In this document: piece by piece, positions 34,077 to 42,337 of the stretch
Layout: every line of letters begins with the position of its first letter
Position numbering within the stretch: the stretch's first letter is position 1
Program-made: the position numbers and the translations under genes
The notes under the pieces: generated by a model
What the model was told of the DNA's origin: nothing
Database searches by the model: none
Seen by the model: only the letters and a program-made list of their open reading frames with translations
Source of the DNA: an uncultured Clostridia bacterium
GTDB lineage: Bacteria > Bacillota > Clostridia > Oscillospirales > Acutalibacteraceae
DNA: 50,952 bases
Direction of reading: 5' to 3'
NCBI GenBank assembly: GCA_944376655.1
Contig: CALWDJ010000016.1
Span: forward strand, 1-50,952

Positions 34077-35726
34077 ATGAAAACGGACGAAACAGTCAGA
34101 TTGCTTTGCGATAATGAGTTTTTGGATAAGCTGTACGCATACGCCTACCGAAGGTGCAGCACTTCATACGAGGCGGAGGATTTATGTTCTGAAATTATTG
34201 CCGATATTTTGAAGGCGGCAAAAAACGGCAGGGAAATAGAAAATTTTTACGCTTTCGTATGGACTGTGGCGCACAGAACATATGCGGATTTCTGCCGCAA
34301 CAAAAAAGCGTATTCGGAAAAAATGATGTTCAATGAATATTCCGATTGTGTTTTGTATGAACGGTACAGCCAGATTGATGCTTTTGTAGACAGGGAATCT
34401 GAAAAAAGCGATATATTACGCATTATAAGAGAAATATCATTTCTCGCGAAAATCTACCGAGATGTAATGATTATGTACTATATTGACGGAATGAAAATAT
34501 CGCAGATTGCAAAAAAGCTTGATATTTCTGAAACTACCGTAAAGCAGAGACTGTTTTCCGCCCGAAACACAGTAAAGAAAGAGGTGCAGAAAATGGAGAA
34601 TAAAAATTTATTGTTAAAGCCTGTGAATTTAGCGTTTATAGGCACCGGCAATCCTGTGGGCAATGATCCGAGCGAAAAAGCGAAAGAACGTTTGCTGTCG
34701 CAGAATCTGATTTATTTGTGTAAAAATGAGGCGAAAACCGCTAAAGAGCTTTCCGAGGCTTTGTGTGTGCCTATGCCGTATATCGAGGACGAGATTGAAA
34801 TTCAGTGTTACGGTTTAAACGGCAGCTATGGGCTTTTGAGTGATTTGGGCAACGGAAAATATATTTCAAATATTATTATTGCGGATGCTTTTGAATATGA
34901 GGAAGCAAACGGTATATACGGAAAATATCTCGGCGAGTTTTGCGCTTGTTTAAAAACTGTTGTCGAAAAAAGTGCCGATAAAATACTTTCCTTTCCTTTT
35001 TTGAACAAGCAACAGGACGTAAGGTTTATTCTGTGGTGTCTTATTTCCCGTCCGGTATGGAGTTTAACTTCTAATATTAACAGTATTCTTGAAGAACAGT
35101 ACTTTAAAGGCATAGATAAACCGAAGCGTGATTTTACAGTAGCGGCTGTCGCCGTGAAGGAAAACGAAGCGCTTAATATGGGATTTTACGGCTGCGACGG
35201 TATACCGGCAAGCAATTTGTGCGGGTATTCAAAAGTGCTGTTTGCTAATATTTACAGTGACCGTATTGATAAGCATTTCGGTTGCGGACATAACCTGTCT
35301 ACTGACCCTCAAATTATTATGACTCTGCGCTCGGTAGGCGGTTTAAAAACAAATTCGCTGTCTGAACCGGAAAAGGAAATAGCCGCCAAAGCTATAGAAT
35401 GCGGCTACCTTAAAAAAGACGGAGATATTTTGGAACCTAAAATACTGGTTTTGAAAGCTGATGATGAGGCAAAGTTTTACAATCTGCTTTCGGATTTTGA
35501 AGAAGATTCAAAGCGTATAGCGGAAAAAATAGCGGGAGATATGGCGGATTATATTAAAAAACATATCCCCAAGCATTTGCTTTGTGAGTATCAGTATTAT
35601 AATTCATTGATTGCGAGCGTACGGCTTATGCACGATACAGTAGAAGAATGCATAAAAGAAGGTCTTCTTGTTGCACCTGAAAGCAAAGTTTGTGCAGAAG
35701 GCACTTATCTTGTAGTCGGAGAATAA
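34077..35726 (+). CDS. sigma-70 family factor fused to a large C-terminal domain
   Basis: A 549-residue protein. Residues 1-170 are an ECF-like sigma factor: region 2 with YEAEDLCSEIIADIL and an NFYAFVWTVAHRTYADFCR segment, and region 4 with a helix-turn-helix (MKISQIAKKLDISETTVKQR). The remaining ~380 residues are unlike any sigma region I recognise, with a second winged-helix-like part (about 205-265, TAKELSEALCVP) and a Cys-containing central part. It may sense a signal or regulate the sigma part. Codon use is more AT-rich than the neighbours, hinting at transfer. Start 34077 is preferred over the ATG at 34056 (weak ribosome sites for both). Monocistronic. Confidence 0.82.
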   Translation: MKTDETVRLLCDNEFLDKLYAYAYRRCSTSYEAEDLCSEIIADILKAAKNGREIENFYAFVWTVAHRTYADFCRNKKAYSEKMMFNEYSDCVLYERYSQIDAFVDRESEKSDILRIIREISFLAKIYRDVMIMYYIDGMKISQIAKKLDISETTVKQRLFSARNTVKKEVQKMENKNLLLKPVNLAFIGTGNPVGNDPSEKAKERLLSQNLIYLCKNEAKTAKELSEALCVPMPYIEDEIEIQCYGLNGSYGLLSDLGNGKYISNIIIADAFEYEEANGIYGKYLGEFCACLKTVVEKSADKILSFPFLNKQQDVRFILWCLISRPVWSLTSNINSILEEQYFKGIDKPKRDFTVAAVAVKENEALNMGFYGCDGIPASNLCGYSKVLFANIYSDRIDKHFGCGHNLSTDPQIIMTLRSVGGLKTNSLSEPEKEIAAKAIECGYLKKDGDILEPKILVLKADDEAKFYNLLSDFEEDSKRIAEKIAGDMADYIKKHIPKHLLCEYQYYNSLIASVRLMHDTVEECIKEGLLVAPESKVCAEGTYLVVGE

Positions 35727-35744
35727 TGAGATCATAATAAAAGC

Positions 35745-35790
35745 GAAGTGATGGGGCAGCCGGAATGCTGCCCCATCACTTCTTATAAAA
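35745..35790. terminator. bidirectional terminator
   Basis: GAAGTGATGGGGCAGC (35745-35760) pairs perfectly with GCTGCCCCATCACTTC (35767-35782), a 16-bp stem between two convergent genes. Confidence 0.93.
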
Positions 35791-35808
35791 TATTCGTTAT
35801 GAATAAAA

Positions 35809-36108
35809 TTATCCGTCATAATCCTCCATAGCCTGCTCGGCTTCTTCTCTTGTTGGGAAGGCTATGCCGGACTCAAGCATATTTACGTCCTCGGGCGGGA
35901 GCGTGTCAAGCACTATATCGGTGTATATTTCCTCAAGCTCATCTCCGTTGTATAGCGCCACGCTGTTGCCGTAGCTTTTTATAACCCAGCCGGACGGCTC
36001 ATATTCTGTGTCGGATGCCGCAAAGCCGGCAACCACAAGGATTATTACGGCGGCGACGGTAAGAACTACCGATATTATTATTATGTTTCGCTGTTTTGTT
36101 TTGTCCAT
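35809..36108 (-). CDS. membrane-anchored BofC C-terminal-domain-like protein
   Basis: A 99-residue protein: N-terminal membrane helix (about 9-30), then an outside domain of about 65 residues. That domain resembles the BofC C-terminal domain (YxVKxYxGxVAV, xDIxLDTLPxED...L..GI, late EEAxxxxEDY), here WVIKSYGNSVALY and LPPEDVNMLESGI. BofC itself acts in sporulation signalling, but this domain also occurs in small unrelated membrane proteins, so a sporulation role is only a possibility. AGAGGT lies before the start. Divergent from the malic enzyme gene. Confidence 0.75.
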   Translation of the reverse strand: MDKTKQRNIIIISVVLTVAAVIILVVAGFAASDTEYEPSGWVIKSYGNSVALYNGDELEEIYTDIVLDTLPPEDVNMLESGIAFPTREEAEQAMEDYDG

Positions 36109-36188
36109 AATAAAAACCTCTCTTTTCTGTTATTTTTATCAGGTAAGCGGTTTTTATGCAAATAATGCTGTAAAAAATCGGAAAAATA

Positions 36189-36197
36189 TGTTATAAT
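36189..36197 (+). promoter_or_regulatory. extended -10 promoter of malic enzyme gene
   Basis: TGTTATAAT is an extended -10 element 35 bases before the gene; the -35 is weak. Confidence 0.6.
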
Positions 36198-36231
36198 CCA
36201 GTATATACAGAAATACGGACGGTGTTAAAAT

Positions 36232-37404
36232 ATGGATATCAAAGAAGAAGCGCTTAAAAAGCATTACGAATGGCAGGGGAAAATAGAGGTTGTCTCGCGC
36301 ACAGAGGTAAAGGACGCGCACGACCTTTCGGTTGCCTACACCCCGGGAGTGGCGCAGCCCTGTCTCGAAATAAAAAACGATTACTCAAAGTCTTTTGAGC
36401 TGACCCGCCGCTCAAACCTTATCGCCGTTATAACCGACGGCTCGGCGGTACTGGGGCTCGGCAACATAGGACCGGAAGCGGGAATGCCGGTAATGGAGGG
36501 CAAGTGCGTGCTGTTCAAGGAGTTCGCCGGTGTTGACGCTTTTCCGATTTGTGTACGCTCAAACGATGTTGATGAGATTGTTGATACGGTTTACAGGATT
36601 TCGGGCAGCTTCGGCGGCATAAATCTTGAGGATATTGCGGCGCCGCGCTGCTTTGAGATTGAAAGAAAATTGAAGGAACGCTGCGATATACCCGTTTTCC
36701 ACGATGACCAGCACGGCACGGCGATATGCGTAGCGGCGGCGGTAATGAACGCGCTTAAAATTACCGGCAAGACCTTAAGCGGTATAAAATGCGTGATAAA
36801 CGGCGCGGGAGCGGCAGGCACCGCGATTGGCGAGCTGCTTTTGAAGCTGGGGCTTGAAAATCTTATTATGTGCGATAAGGCCGGCGCGATCTACGAGGGC
36901 ATGGAGAATTTGAGTCCGGCGCATAAGGAGTTAAGCCTTAAAACCAATCCTAACAGGGAAAAGGGCAGCCTTGCCGACGTTATGAAAAACGCCGATGTGT
37001 TTATAGGCGTATCCGCGCCGAATATAGTAACAAGCGATATGGTGGCAACCATGAACAGCGGCGCGGCGGTCTTCGCAATGGCCAACCCTGTTCCGGAAAT
37101 AATGCCGGACGAGGCAAAAAAAGGCGGCGCGGCGGTTGTCGGCACGGGACGCTCGGACTTCCCGAACCAGATAAACAACGTGCTCGCTTTTCCGGGCATA
37201 TTCAGGGGCGCGCTTGACGTAAGGGCGTCTGATATAAACGAGGAAATGAAAATGGCGGCGGTTTACGCCCTTGCCGGTCTTGTGAGCGACGGGGAGCTTA
37301 ACGCCGAGTATATACTGCCTAAGGCGTTCGACAAAAGAATAGCCCCGGCGGTCGCGAAAGCGGTTGCTGAGGCGGCGAGAAAATCGGGTGTGGCGCGCAT
37401 TTGA
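36232..37404 (+). CDS. NAD(P)-dependent malic enzyme
   Basis: A 390-residue enzyme of the short bacterial malic enzyme type: VAYTPGVAQPC near the start with the catalytic Tyr, DGSAVLGLGNIGP, FHDDQHGTAI with the metal-binding Asp pair, and a Rossmann domain (INGAGAAGTAIGELL). It oxidises malate to pyruvate and CO2. It has no C-terminal phosphotransacetylase-like domain, unlike the long form. With ppdK and pyruvate kinase nearby it belongs to the pyruvate/PEP node. Cofactor choice is not clear from sequence. Confidence 0.94.
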   Translation: MDIKEEALKKHYEWQGKIEVVSRTEVKDAHDLSVAYTPGVAQPCLEIKNDYSKSFELTRRSNLIAVITDGSAVLGLGNIGPEAGMPVMEGKCVLFKEFAGVDAFPICVRSNDVDEIVDTVYRISGSFGGINLEDIAAPRCFEIERKLKERCDIPVFHDDQHGTAICVAAAVMNALKITGKTLSGIKCVINGAGAAGTAIGELLLKLGLENLIMCDKAGAIYEGMENLSPAHKELSLKTNPNREKGSLADVMKNADVFIGVSAPNIVTSDMVATMNSGAAVFAMANPVPEIMPDEAKKGGAAVVGTGRSDFPNQINNVLAFPGIFRGALDVRASDINEEMKMAAVYALAGLVSDGELNAEYILPKAFDKRIAPAVAKAVAEAARKSGVARI

Positions 37405-37451
37405 AAGCGGCGTAATTTGAAACGTCGGGAAATCCGGCTTTTATCCGGTGC

Positions 37452-37967
37452 TTAAAAAACATCGGGAACTATTCCGCTTAAAAGCAGCACAGCGGCGGAC
37501 GCCATCACGGCGAAATGGGTATACGGCTTTGTGAGCCTTATTTTAAACTCGCCCGGCTCTACCTCGCCGCCGCTTAAATCGGTCACGGTGCGCTGGAGCG
37601 ACGCGAGCAGCGAGCCGCTGCCGAGGCTTGAGAGGGTCACGGTGTTTTTCGCGCTCATTCCGCAGCTTATTACCGGTATTCCGGAGGCTTTGAAAATCCC
37701 GAGCGCCGTTATGTTTTTGTCTTCGCAGATTCCGGTTATCCCGTCCGGAAAAACCTGATTTTCAAATCTGTCGGTATCGTCTATAAACACGGCGATACCG
37801 TTTTTTAAATTTATGTCGGTTTTTTTGTATTCGCTTATTATGGTAAAGCCGCCGTCTCCGGCTGAAACCGCTTTGTCCGAAATGTAATTCGCGCCGTATT
37901 TGCACAGAATTTCGATTATTTCCCTTTCGACCGCGCTTTTACGTCCGGAAAAAAGTATAACCATCAT
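37452..37967 (-). CDS. hypothetical protein with C-terminal membrane helix
   Basis: About 171 residues, not recognised. The N-terminal part looks like an alternating alpha/beta domain (MVILFSGRKSAVEREIIEIL, then IAVFIDDTDRF, ITALGIFKASGIPVISCG), and a hydrophobic stretch near the C-terminus (about 153-170) could be a membrane anchor. Cys in PVISCGMSAKNTVTLSS is notable. The start is uncertain between GTG 37973 and ATG 37967/37964; the ribosome site GGGTGA is close to all. It is convergent with the malic enzyme gene. Confidence 0.6.
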   Translation of the reverse strand: MMVILFSGRKSAVEREIIEILCKYGANYISDKAVSAGDGGFTIISEYKKTDINLKNGIAVFIDDTDRFENQVFPDGITGICEDKNITALGIFKASGIPVISCGMSAKNTVTLSSLGSGSLLASLQRTVTDLSGGEVEPGEFKIRLTKPYTHFAVMASAAVLLLSGIVPDVF

Positions 37968-38041
37968 TTTCACCCGAGGTTTATTATTTACCGCCGCCGT
38001 CTGATTTATTGATAATCAATTAAAAATTACAGGTGACTGAA

Positions 38042-38257
38042 ATGCTGGAAATTTTATCTGAAAGACTTAAAAAATGCCGCGCCGAAAAGGGGCTTACGCA
38101 GTGGGAGGTCGCGGTGTACTGCAATATAACCGAAAAAACCTATCAGAATTATGAGCTGATGACGAGGGAGCCGAAGCTCGAAATTTTGGTGAGAATAGCC
38201 GACTGTTTTGACGTGTCTCTCGATTATCTGACCGGAAGAACCGATATAAAAAAATAA
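38042..38257 (+). CDS. XRE-family helix-turn-helix regulator
   Basis: A 71-residue protein that is almost only a Cro/C1-type DNA-binding domain: LSERLKKCRAEKGLTQWEVA, NITEKTYQNYE, and DYLTGRTD at the end. It binds DNA as a dimer; target unknown. The start at 38042 follows AGGTGA; the GTG at 38033 lies inside that ribosome site. Monocistronic, with a terminator after it. Confidence 0.9.
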   Translation: MLEILSERLKKCRAEKGLTQWEVAVYCNITEKTYQNYELMTREPKLEILVRIADCFDVSLDYLTGRTDIKK

Positions 38258-38273
38258 TTTAAAAACAACTTAA

Positions 38274-38309
38274 GGGCGTTTCCCGTGACCGCGGGAAAAC
38301 GCCTTTTTA
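38274..38309 (+). terminator. terminator of the XRE regulator gene
   Basis: GGCGTTTCCCG (38275-38285) pairs with CGGGAAAACGCC (38292-38303) with a one-base bulge, followed by five T. Confidence 0.9.
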
Positions 38310-38334
38310 TAATGTAAAACTATTGTTAAACCCC

Positions 38335-38363
38335 TTGTCAATTACGCAAAAATATGTTAAAAT
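38335..38363 (+). promoter_or_regulatory. promoter of the HD hydrolase-pyruvate kinase operon
   Basis: TTGTCA (38335-38340), 17-base spacer, TAAAAT (38358-38363) with TG one base before it. Confidence 0.75.
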
Positions 38364-38398
38364 ATAAACAATGATAAAACGGAGGGATAAATTTAAAA

Positions 38399-38995
38399 AT
38401 GCAGACAAAAATTACAAGGGAGGACGCAGTCGGACTGCTTCTTAAATATAATAAGGATCCTTTCCATATCCGCCATGCCGTTACGGTCGAGGCGGTAATG
38501 AGATATTTTGCCGAGAAGCTCGGATACGGCGGCGAGGCGGACTATTGGGCGCATGTCGGACTGCTGCATGACGTTGATTTTGAAAACTATCCCGAACAGC
38601 ACTGCATAAAGGCACCGGAGCTTTTAAAAGAAATCGGCGCGGAGGATGAATTTATAAATTCGGTGTGCAGCCACGGCTGGGGAATAACGGTTGACATAAA
38701 ACCGGAGCATGAAATGGAAAAGGTGCTTTTCGCGGCGGACGAGCTTACCGGTCTTATCTGGGCGGCGGCGCTTATGCGTCCGTCAAAAAGCGTAAGTGAT
38801 ATGGAGCTTAAAAGCCTTAAAAAGAAGTTTAAGGACAAACGCTTTGCCGCCGGCTGCTCAAGGGAGGTAATAACCGATGGCGCTGAGCTGCTCGGCTGGG
38901 AACTCGACCGGCTGCTTGATGAAACACTCGAGGCTATGAGAGCGGCAGAAGATGAAATTGCGCGCAAATATAAAGAAATCACGGGTGAGGAATAA
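38399..38995 (+). CDS. HD-domain hydrolase
   Basis: A 198-residue cytoplasmic protein with the HD metal-binding motif (HVGLLHDVDFENYPEQH, about 46-64; a further His in CSHGW) and a late conserved Asp. HD proteins hydrolyse phosphoester or nucleotide bonds; the substrate is not known. The ribosome site GGAGGG is about 12 bases upstream, longer than usual. It overlaps pyruvate kinase by one base (TAATG), so the two are coupled. Confidence 0.85.
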   Translation: MQTKITREDAVGLLLKYNKDPFHIRHAVTVEAVMRYFAEKLGYGGEADYWAHVGLLHDVDFENYPEQHCIKAPELLKEIGAEDEFINSVCSHGWGITVDIKPEHEMEKVLFAADELTGLIWAAALMRPSKSVSDMELKSLKKKFKDKRFAAGCSREVITDGAELLGWELDRLLDETLEAMRAAEDEIARKYKEITGEE

Positions 38996-40407
38996 TGAGA
39001 AAAACAAAGATTGTATGTACGCTGGGACCTTCCTGCTCAGACGAGGCGACCGTTACCGCAATGTGCAAAGCGGGAATGAACGTAGCTCGGCTTAATTTTT
39101 CGCACAATACCCATGAGGACCATAAGCAGAGGATAGAACTTATCAAAAAGGTGCGTGAGAAGCTCGGGATACCGATTGCGATAATGCTCGACACAAAGGG
39201 TCCCGAATACCGCATAAAGACATTCAAGGACGGTAAAATCACCCTTAAGGAGGGGGACAGCTTTACTTTCACCGCCGATGATATCGAGGGGGACGAAAAA
39301 AGGGTCTCGATAAACTACAAGGGTCTTCCCCACGATATGCACAAGGGTGACAGGATACTGCTCAACAACGGGCTTATGGCTTTTGAGGTGGTAAGCACCA
39401 CCGAAACCGACGTAAACTGCGTGGTGACCGTCGGCGGTGTGCTTTCCGACCGCAAGAGCATGAGCTTCCCGAACAAGACGCTCAAGCAGAAGTATTTAAG
39501 CGAACAGGACAAGCAGGATATAGCCTTCGGAATAAAGGAGGGCGTGGATTTCATAGCCTGCTCGTTTGTTTCCTGCCGTCAGGACCTTGTGGACATAAAG
39601 AATTATTTAAAGGAAATCGGCGCACAGGAGGTTGAGCTGATAGCCAAAATAGAAAACCGTTCGGGCGTTGAGAATATCGAGGAAATTTCCGAGGAATGCG
39701 CCGGCATAATGGTGGCGCGCGGCGATATGGGCGTGGAGATACCTTTTGAGGAGCTTCCGGCGATTCAGAAAAAGCTCATCACTAAATGCCGTATGCTCGG
39801 CAAGAGGGTAATAACAGCTACCGAAATGCTTGAGTCCATGATCACCAACGCGCGGCCGACAAGAGCCGAGATATCGGACGTGGCGAATGCCGTGTACGAC
39901 GGCACCAGCGCCATAATGCTGTCGGGCGAGACCGCCGCCGGCAAATATCCGGTTCTGGCGGTTGAGACAATGGCGCGCATAGCCGAGAACACAGAAAAGA
40001 ATATCCATTATAAAAAGCGTTTTCTCGCGGCGGATTTCAAAATCAAAAATACGGTTGACGCCATATCCCACGCTACCTGCGGCATGGCGATAGATATCGA
40101 TGCCAAGGCGATAGCCGTATGCAGTCTTTCGGGAATGACGGCGAGAATGGTTTCCCGCTTCCGCCCGCCGGTCGATATAGTGGGCCTTACGACCGATGAA
40201 AAGACCTGGCGCAAGCTCGCGCTTTCGTGGGGCGTGATTCCGGTTATGTGCGAAAACTATCCGTCAACCGATGTGCTGTTTTACAATGCTCAAAAGCTGA
40301 CGAAGCAGACGCTCGGACTGTCTGAGGGAGATAAAATAGTTATAACCGGCGGCGTGACCAACGGAAAATCAGGCAACACCAATCTTATCAAGGTGGAAAC
40401 AATTTAA
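38995..40407 (+). CDS. pyk: pyruvate kinase
   Basis: A 470-residue enzyme that makes pyruvate and ATP from PEP and ADP. It has KIVCTLGPS, NVARLNFSHN, MLDTKGPE, the active-site block ENRSGVENIEEI...MVARGDMGVEI, and ATEMLESM. The C-terminal allosteric domain is present, without the extra PEP-utilising-like domain of some Bacillus forms. Ribosome site GGTGAGGA. Confidence 0.96.
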   Translation: MRKTKIVCTLGPSCSDEATVTAMCKAGMNVARLNFSHNTHEDHKQRIELIKKVREKLGIPIAIMLDTKGPEYRIKTFKDGKITLKEGDSFTFTADDIEGDEKRVSINYKGLPHDMHKGDRILLNNGLMAFEVVSTTETDVNCVVTVGGVLSDRKSMSFPNKTLKQKYLSEQDKQDIAFGIKEGVDFIACSFVSCRQDLVDIKNYLKEIGAQEVELIAKIENRSGVENIEEISEECAGIMVARGDMGVEIPFEELPAIQKKLITKCRMLGKRVITATEMLESMITNARPTRAEISDVANAVYDGTSAIMLSGETAAGKYPVLAVETMARIAENTEKNIHYKKRFLAADFKIKNTVDAISHATCGMAIDIDAKAIAVCSLSGMTARMVSRFRPPVDIVGLTTDEKTWRKLALSWGVIPVMCENYPSTDVLFYNAQKLTKQTLGLSEGDKIVITGGVTNGKSGNTNLIKVETI

Positions 40408-40426
40408 AATCCTTTATAAAACAATA

Positions 40427-40470
40427 ACGGCTGACGCCGGCTTTTATGCCCGGCGTCAGCCGTATTTTTA
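40427..40470. terminator. bidirectional terminator between pyk and kdgK
   Basis: ACGGCTGACGCCGG (40427-40440) and CCGGCGTCAGCCGT (40450-40463) form a perfect 14-bp stem followed by ATTTTT; the convergent strand also has an A/T flank. Confidence 0.92.
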
Positions 40471-40507
40471 ATTGCTGAAATAATTTAATGCAACGGAAAA
40501 CGGGAAA

Positions 40508-41527
40508 TCAGCGCTGAACTCTGCCGCTGCCGTCACCGCCGGCCAGAGTTTTCACCTCGGCGGCGCTTACCAGGTTGTAGTCTCCCTCAACCGTGTGCTT
40601 AAGACAGCTTGCCGCCACCGCGAACTCAATCGCGTCCTGCGGGGCAAACCCTGAAAGCATGGCGTAGATGAGACCGCCGCCGAAGCTGTCGCCGCCGCCT
40701 ACACGGTCAACTATATGTATGCGGTACTGCTTGCTGAAATAGTATTTTTCGCCGTCGTAAAGCATTGCCGCCCAGTCATTGTCATTAGCGGAAATTGAGC
40801 CGCGCAGTGTTATCGCCACATATGAAAAACCGAAACGCTCTTTAAGCTGCTTCGCGACATCCTTGTATCCCTCGTGATTGACTTCGCCCTTTGTTACGTC
40901 AGTATCAGCCGCTTTTATGCCAAATACATCGGCGGCGTCCTCCTCATTGGCTATGCAGACATCTACATACTTCATTAGTCCGCCCATTACCTCGCCGGCT
41001 TTTTCCCTTGTCCAGAGCTTTTTGCGGTAGTTAAGGTCGCAGCTCACCTTTAAGCCGTTTTTCTTCGCCGCTTTTACCGCCTCAAGACAGATTGCCGCGG
41101 CACTGTCTGACAGTGCGGGAGTAATTCCGGTGAAATGGAACCAGTCGGCTCCTTTAAAAATTTCTTCCCAGTTGAAGTCGGAGGTCTGCGCCTCGGCAAT
41201 GGCGGAATGAGCGCGGTCGTATATTACCTTCGAGGCGCGCTGTGAAGCGCCCTTTTCAAGGTAGTAGATTCCTATCCTGTCGCCTCCGCGGACGATTTTT
41301 GAGGTGTCAACCCCGTATTTGCGGAGCGAATTTACAGCCATCTGACCTATTTCGTGAGCCGGCAGCTTTGTGACAAAAGCCGCGTCAACCCCGTAATTCG
41401 CAAGCGATACTGCGACATTTGCCTCGCCGCCGCCGAAGGTCGCGCCGAAGCTGTCCGCCTGCAAAAAGCGGTAATACCCCTCGGGCGCCAGTCTTAACAT
41501 TACTTCACCGAATGTAATTGCTCTCAT
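40508..41527 (-). CDS. kdgK: 2-keto-3-deoxygluconate kinase (PfkB family)
   Basis: A 339-residue sugar kinase. It starts with TFGEVMLRLAP and has GGGEANVAVSLANYG for substrate binding and RVGGGDSFGGGLIYAML with the catalytic Asp (GAGD form is GGGD here). It phosphorylates 2-keto-3-deoxygluconate to KDPG. The aldolase gene that splits KDPG is directly upstream, overlapping by one base (TAATG). The pair breaks down hexuronates such as those from pectin or alginate-like polymers. Confidence 0.9.
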   Translation of the reverse strand: MRAITFGEVMLRLAPEGYYRFLQADSFGATFGGGEANVAVSLANYGVDAAFVTKLPAHEIGQMAVNSLRKYGVDTSKIVRGGDRIGIYYLEKGASQRASKVIYDRAHSAIAEAQTSDFNWEEIFKGADWFHFTGITPALSDSAAAICLEAVKAAKKNGLKVSCDLNYRKKLWTREKAGEVMGGLMKYVDVCIANEEDAADVFGIKAADTDVTKGEVNHEGYKDVAKQLKERFGFSYVAITLRGSISANDNDWAAMLYDGEKYYFSKQYRIHIVDRVGGGDSFGGGLIYAMLSGFAPQDAIEFAVAASCLKHTVEGDYNLVSAAEVKTLAGGDGSGRVQR

Positions 41528-42165
41528 TATTTTCTTACCTCCTTTAAAAGTGCCGCCGCCTCAGCAGTCAGCTTTTCTATCTCGTCAAATTTGCCCGCCG
41601 CTATCTTGTCAGACGGAACCATCCAGCTTCCGCCGCAGGCAAAAACCGCCCTGCAGTTGAGATAATCGGCTAAATTAGAGACGTTTATGCCGCCGGTCGG
41701 CATAAAACGGATACCTGTATACGGCGCCGCCATGGCCTTTATCATTTTGACGCCGCCCGCCGCCTCGGCAGGAAAGAATTTAAGATATGTAAGCCCCAGC
41801 GACATAGCCTGCTCAACCTCGCTCGGGGTGCAGACACCGGGGACTACCGGATAGCCTTTTTCAATGCAATGCTTTACAACCATCGGATTAAGCCCAGGAC
41901 TCACTATTGCTTTAGCGCCGGCAGCAATAGCTTTATCTGCCTGCTTCGGTGTGAGCACGGTGCCGGCGATTATAAGCATATCCGGAAATTCCGTCGAAAT
42001 GCGCTTTATGGATTCCTCCGCAGCGTCTGTTCTGAAGGTTATTTCCGCGCAGTTTATGCCGCCTTTACGAAGCGCCGCCGCAAGGCTTACCGCGTCGTCC
42101 GCGTTGTCGATTTTTACAACCGGAACAACGCCTGCTTCGGTCATTTCTTTTATAAGATTTTCCAT
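41527..42165 (-). CDS. eda: KDPG aldolase
   Basis: A 212-residue class-I aldolase with AEITFRTDAA (catalytic Glu), AGTVLT, SPG, GVCTPSE, the Schiff-base Lys in YLKFFPAE, and MPTGGI. It cleaves 2-keto-3-deoxy-6-phosphogluconate to pyruvate and glyceraldehyde-3-phosphate. Ribosome site AGGAGG. It is the first gene of the eda-kdgK unit, with a consensus promoter and a palindromic operator between promoter and gene. Confidence 0.94.
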   Translation of the reverse strand: MENLIKEMTEAGVVPVVKIDNADDAVSLAAALRKGGINCAEITFRTDAAEESIKRISTEFPDMLIIAGTVLTPKQADKAIAAGAKAIVSPGLNPMVVKHCIEKGYPVVPGVCTPSEVEQAMSLGLTYLKFFPAEAAGGVKMIKAMAAPYTGIRFMPTGGINVSNLADYLNCRAVFACGGSWMVPSDKIAAGKFDEIEKLTAEAAALLKEVRK

Positions 42166-42189
42166 TATTACGCCTCCTGTTCCATATAG

Positions 42190-42204
42190 TGAAACGTCGT
42201 TTCA
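42190..42204. promoter_or_regulatory. KdgR/IclR-type operator palindrome
   Basis: TGAAACGTCGTTTCA is a perfect palindrome of two 7-base arms around one T. KdgR boxes in other bacteria share the TGAAA...TTTCA core. It lies just downstream of the eda -10 element, at about the transcription start, the position expected for repression. The IclR gene at 44398 is the likely binder. Confidence 0.75.
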
Positions 42205-42218
42205 TTTATTCCAAAAAT

Positions 42219-42246
42219 ATTTTACCACATCAGCAATATTTGTCAA
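42219..42246 (-). promoter_or_regulatory. eda-kdgK promoter
   Basis: On the minus strand, TTGACA (42241-42246), 16-base spacer, TAAAAT (42219-42224) with TGTGG before it. Confidence 0.85.
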
Positions 42247-42253
42247 GTGGTAT

Positions 42254-42282
42254 TTGCAAACTGAAATGAAATGTGATAAAAT
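42254..42282 (+). promoter_or_regulatory. divergent promoter of the sulfatase gene
   Basis: TTGCAA (42254-42259), 17-base spacer, TAAAAT (42277-42282). Its -35 is 7 bases from the -35 of the divergent eda promoter, so the two promoters share a very short control region. Confidence 0.7.
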
Positions 42283-42337
42283 TTATTATACACGCGAAAG
42301 ATTTTCAGCTTTGTAAATTAAAAAAGGAAGTTATAAT

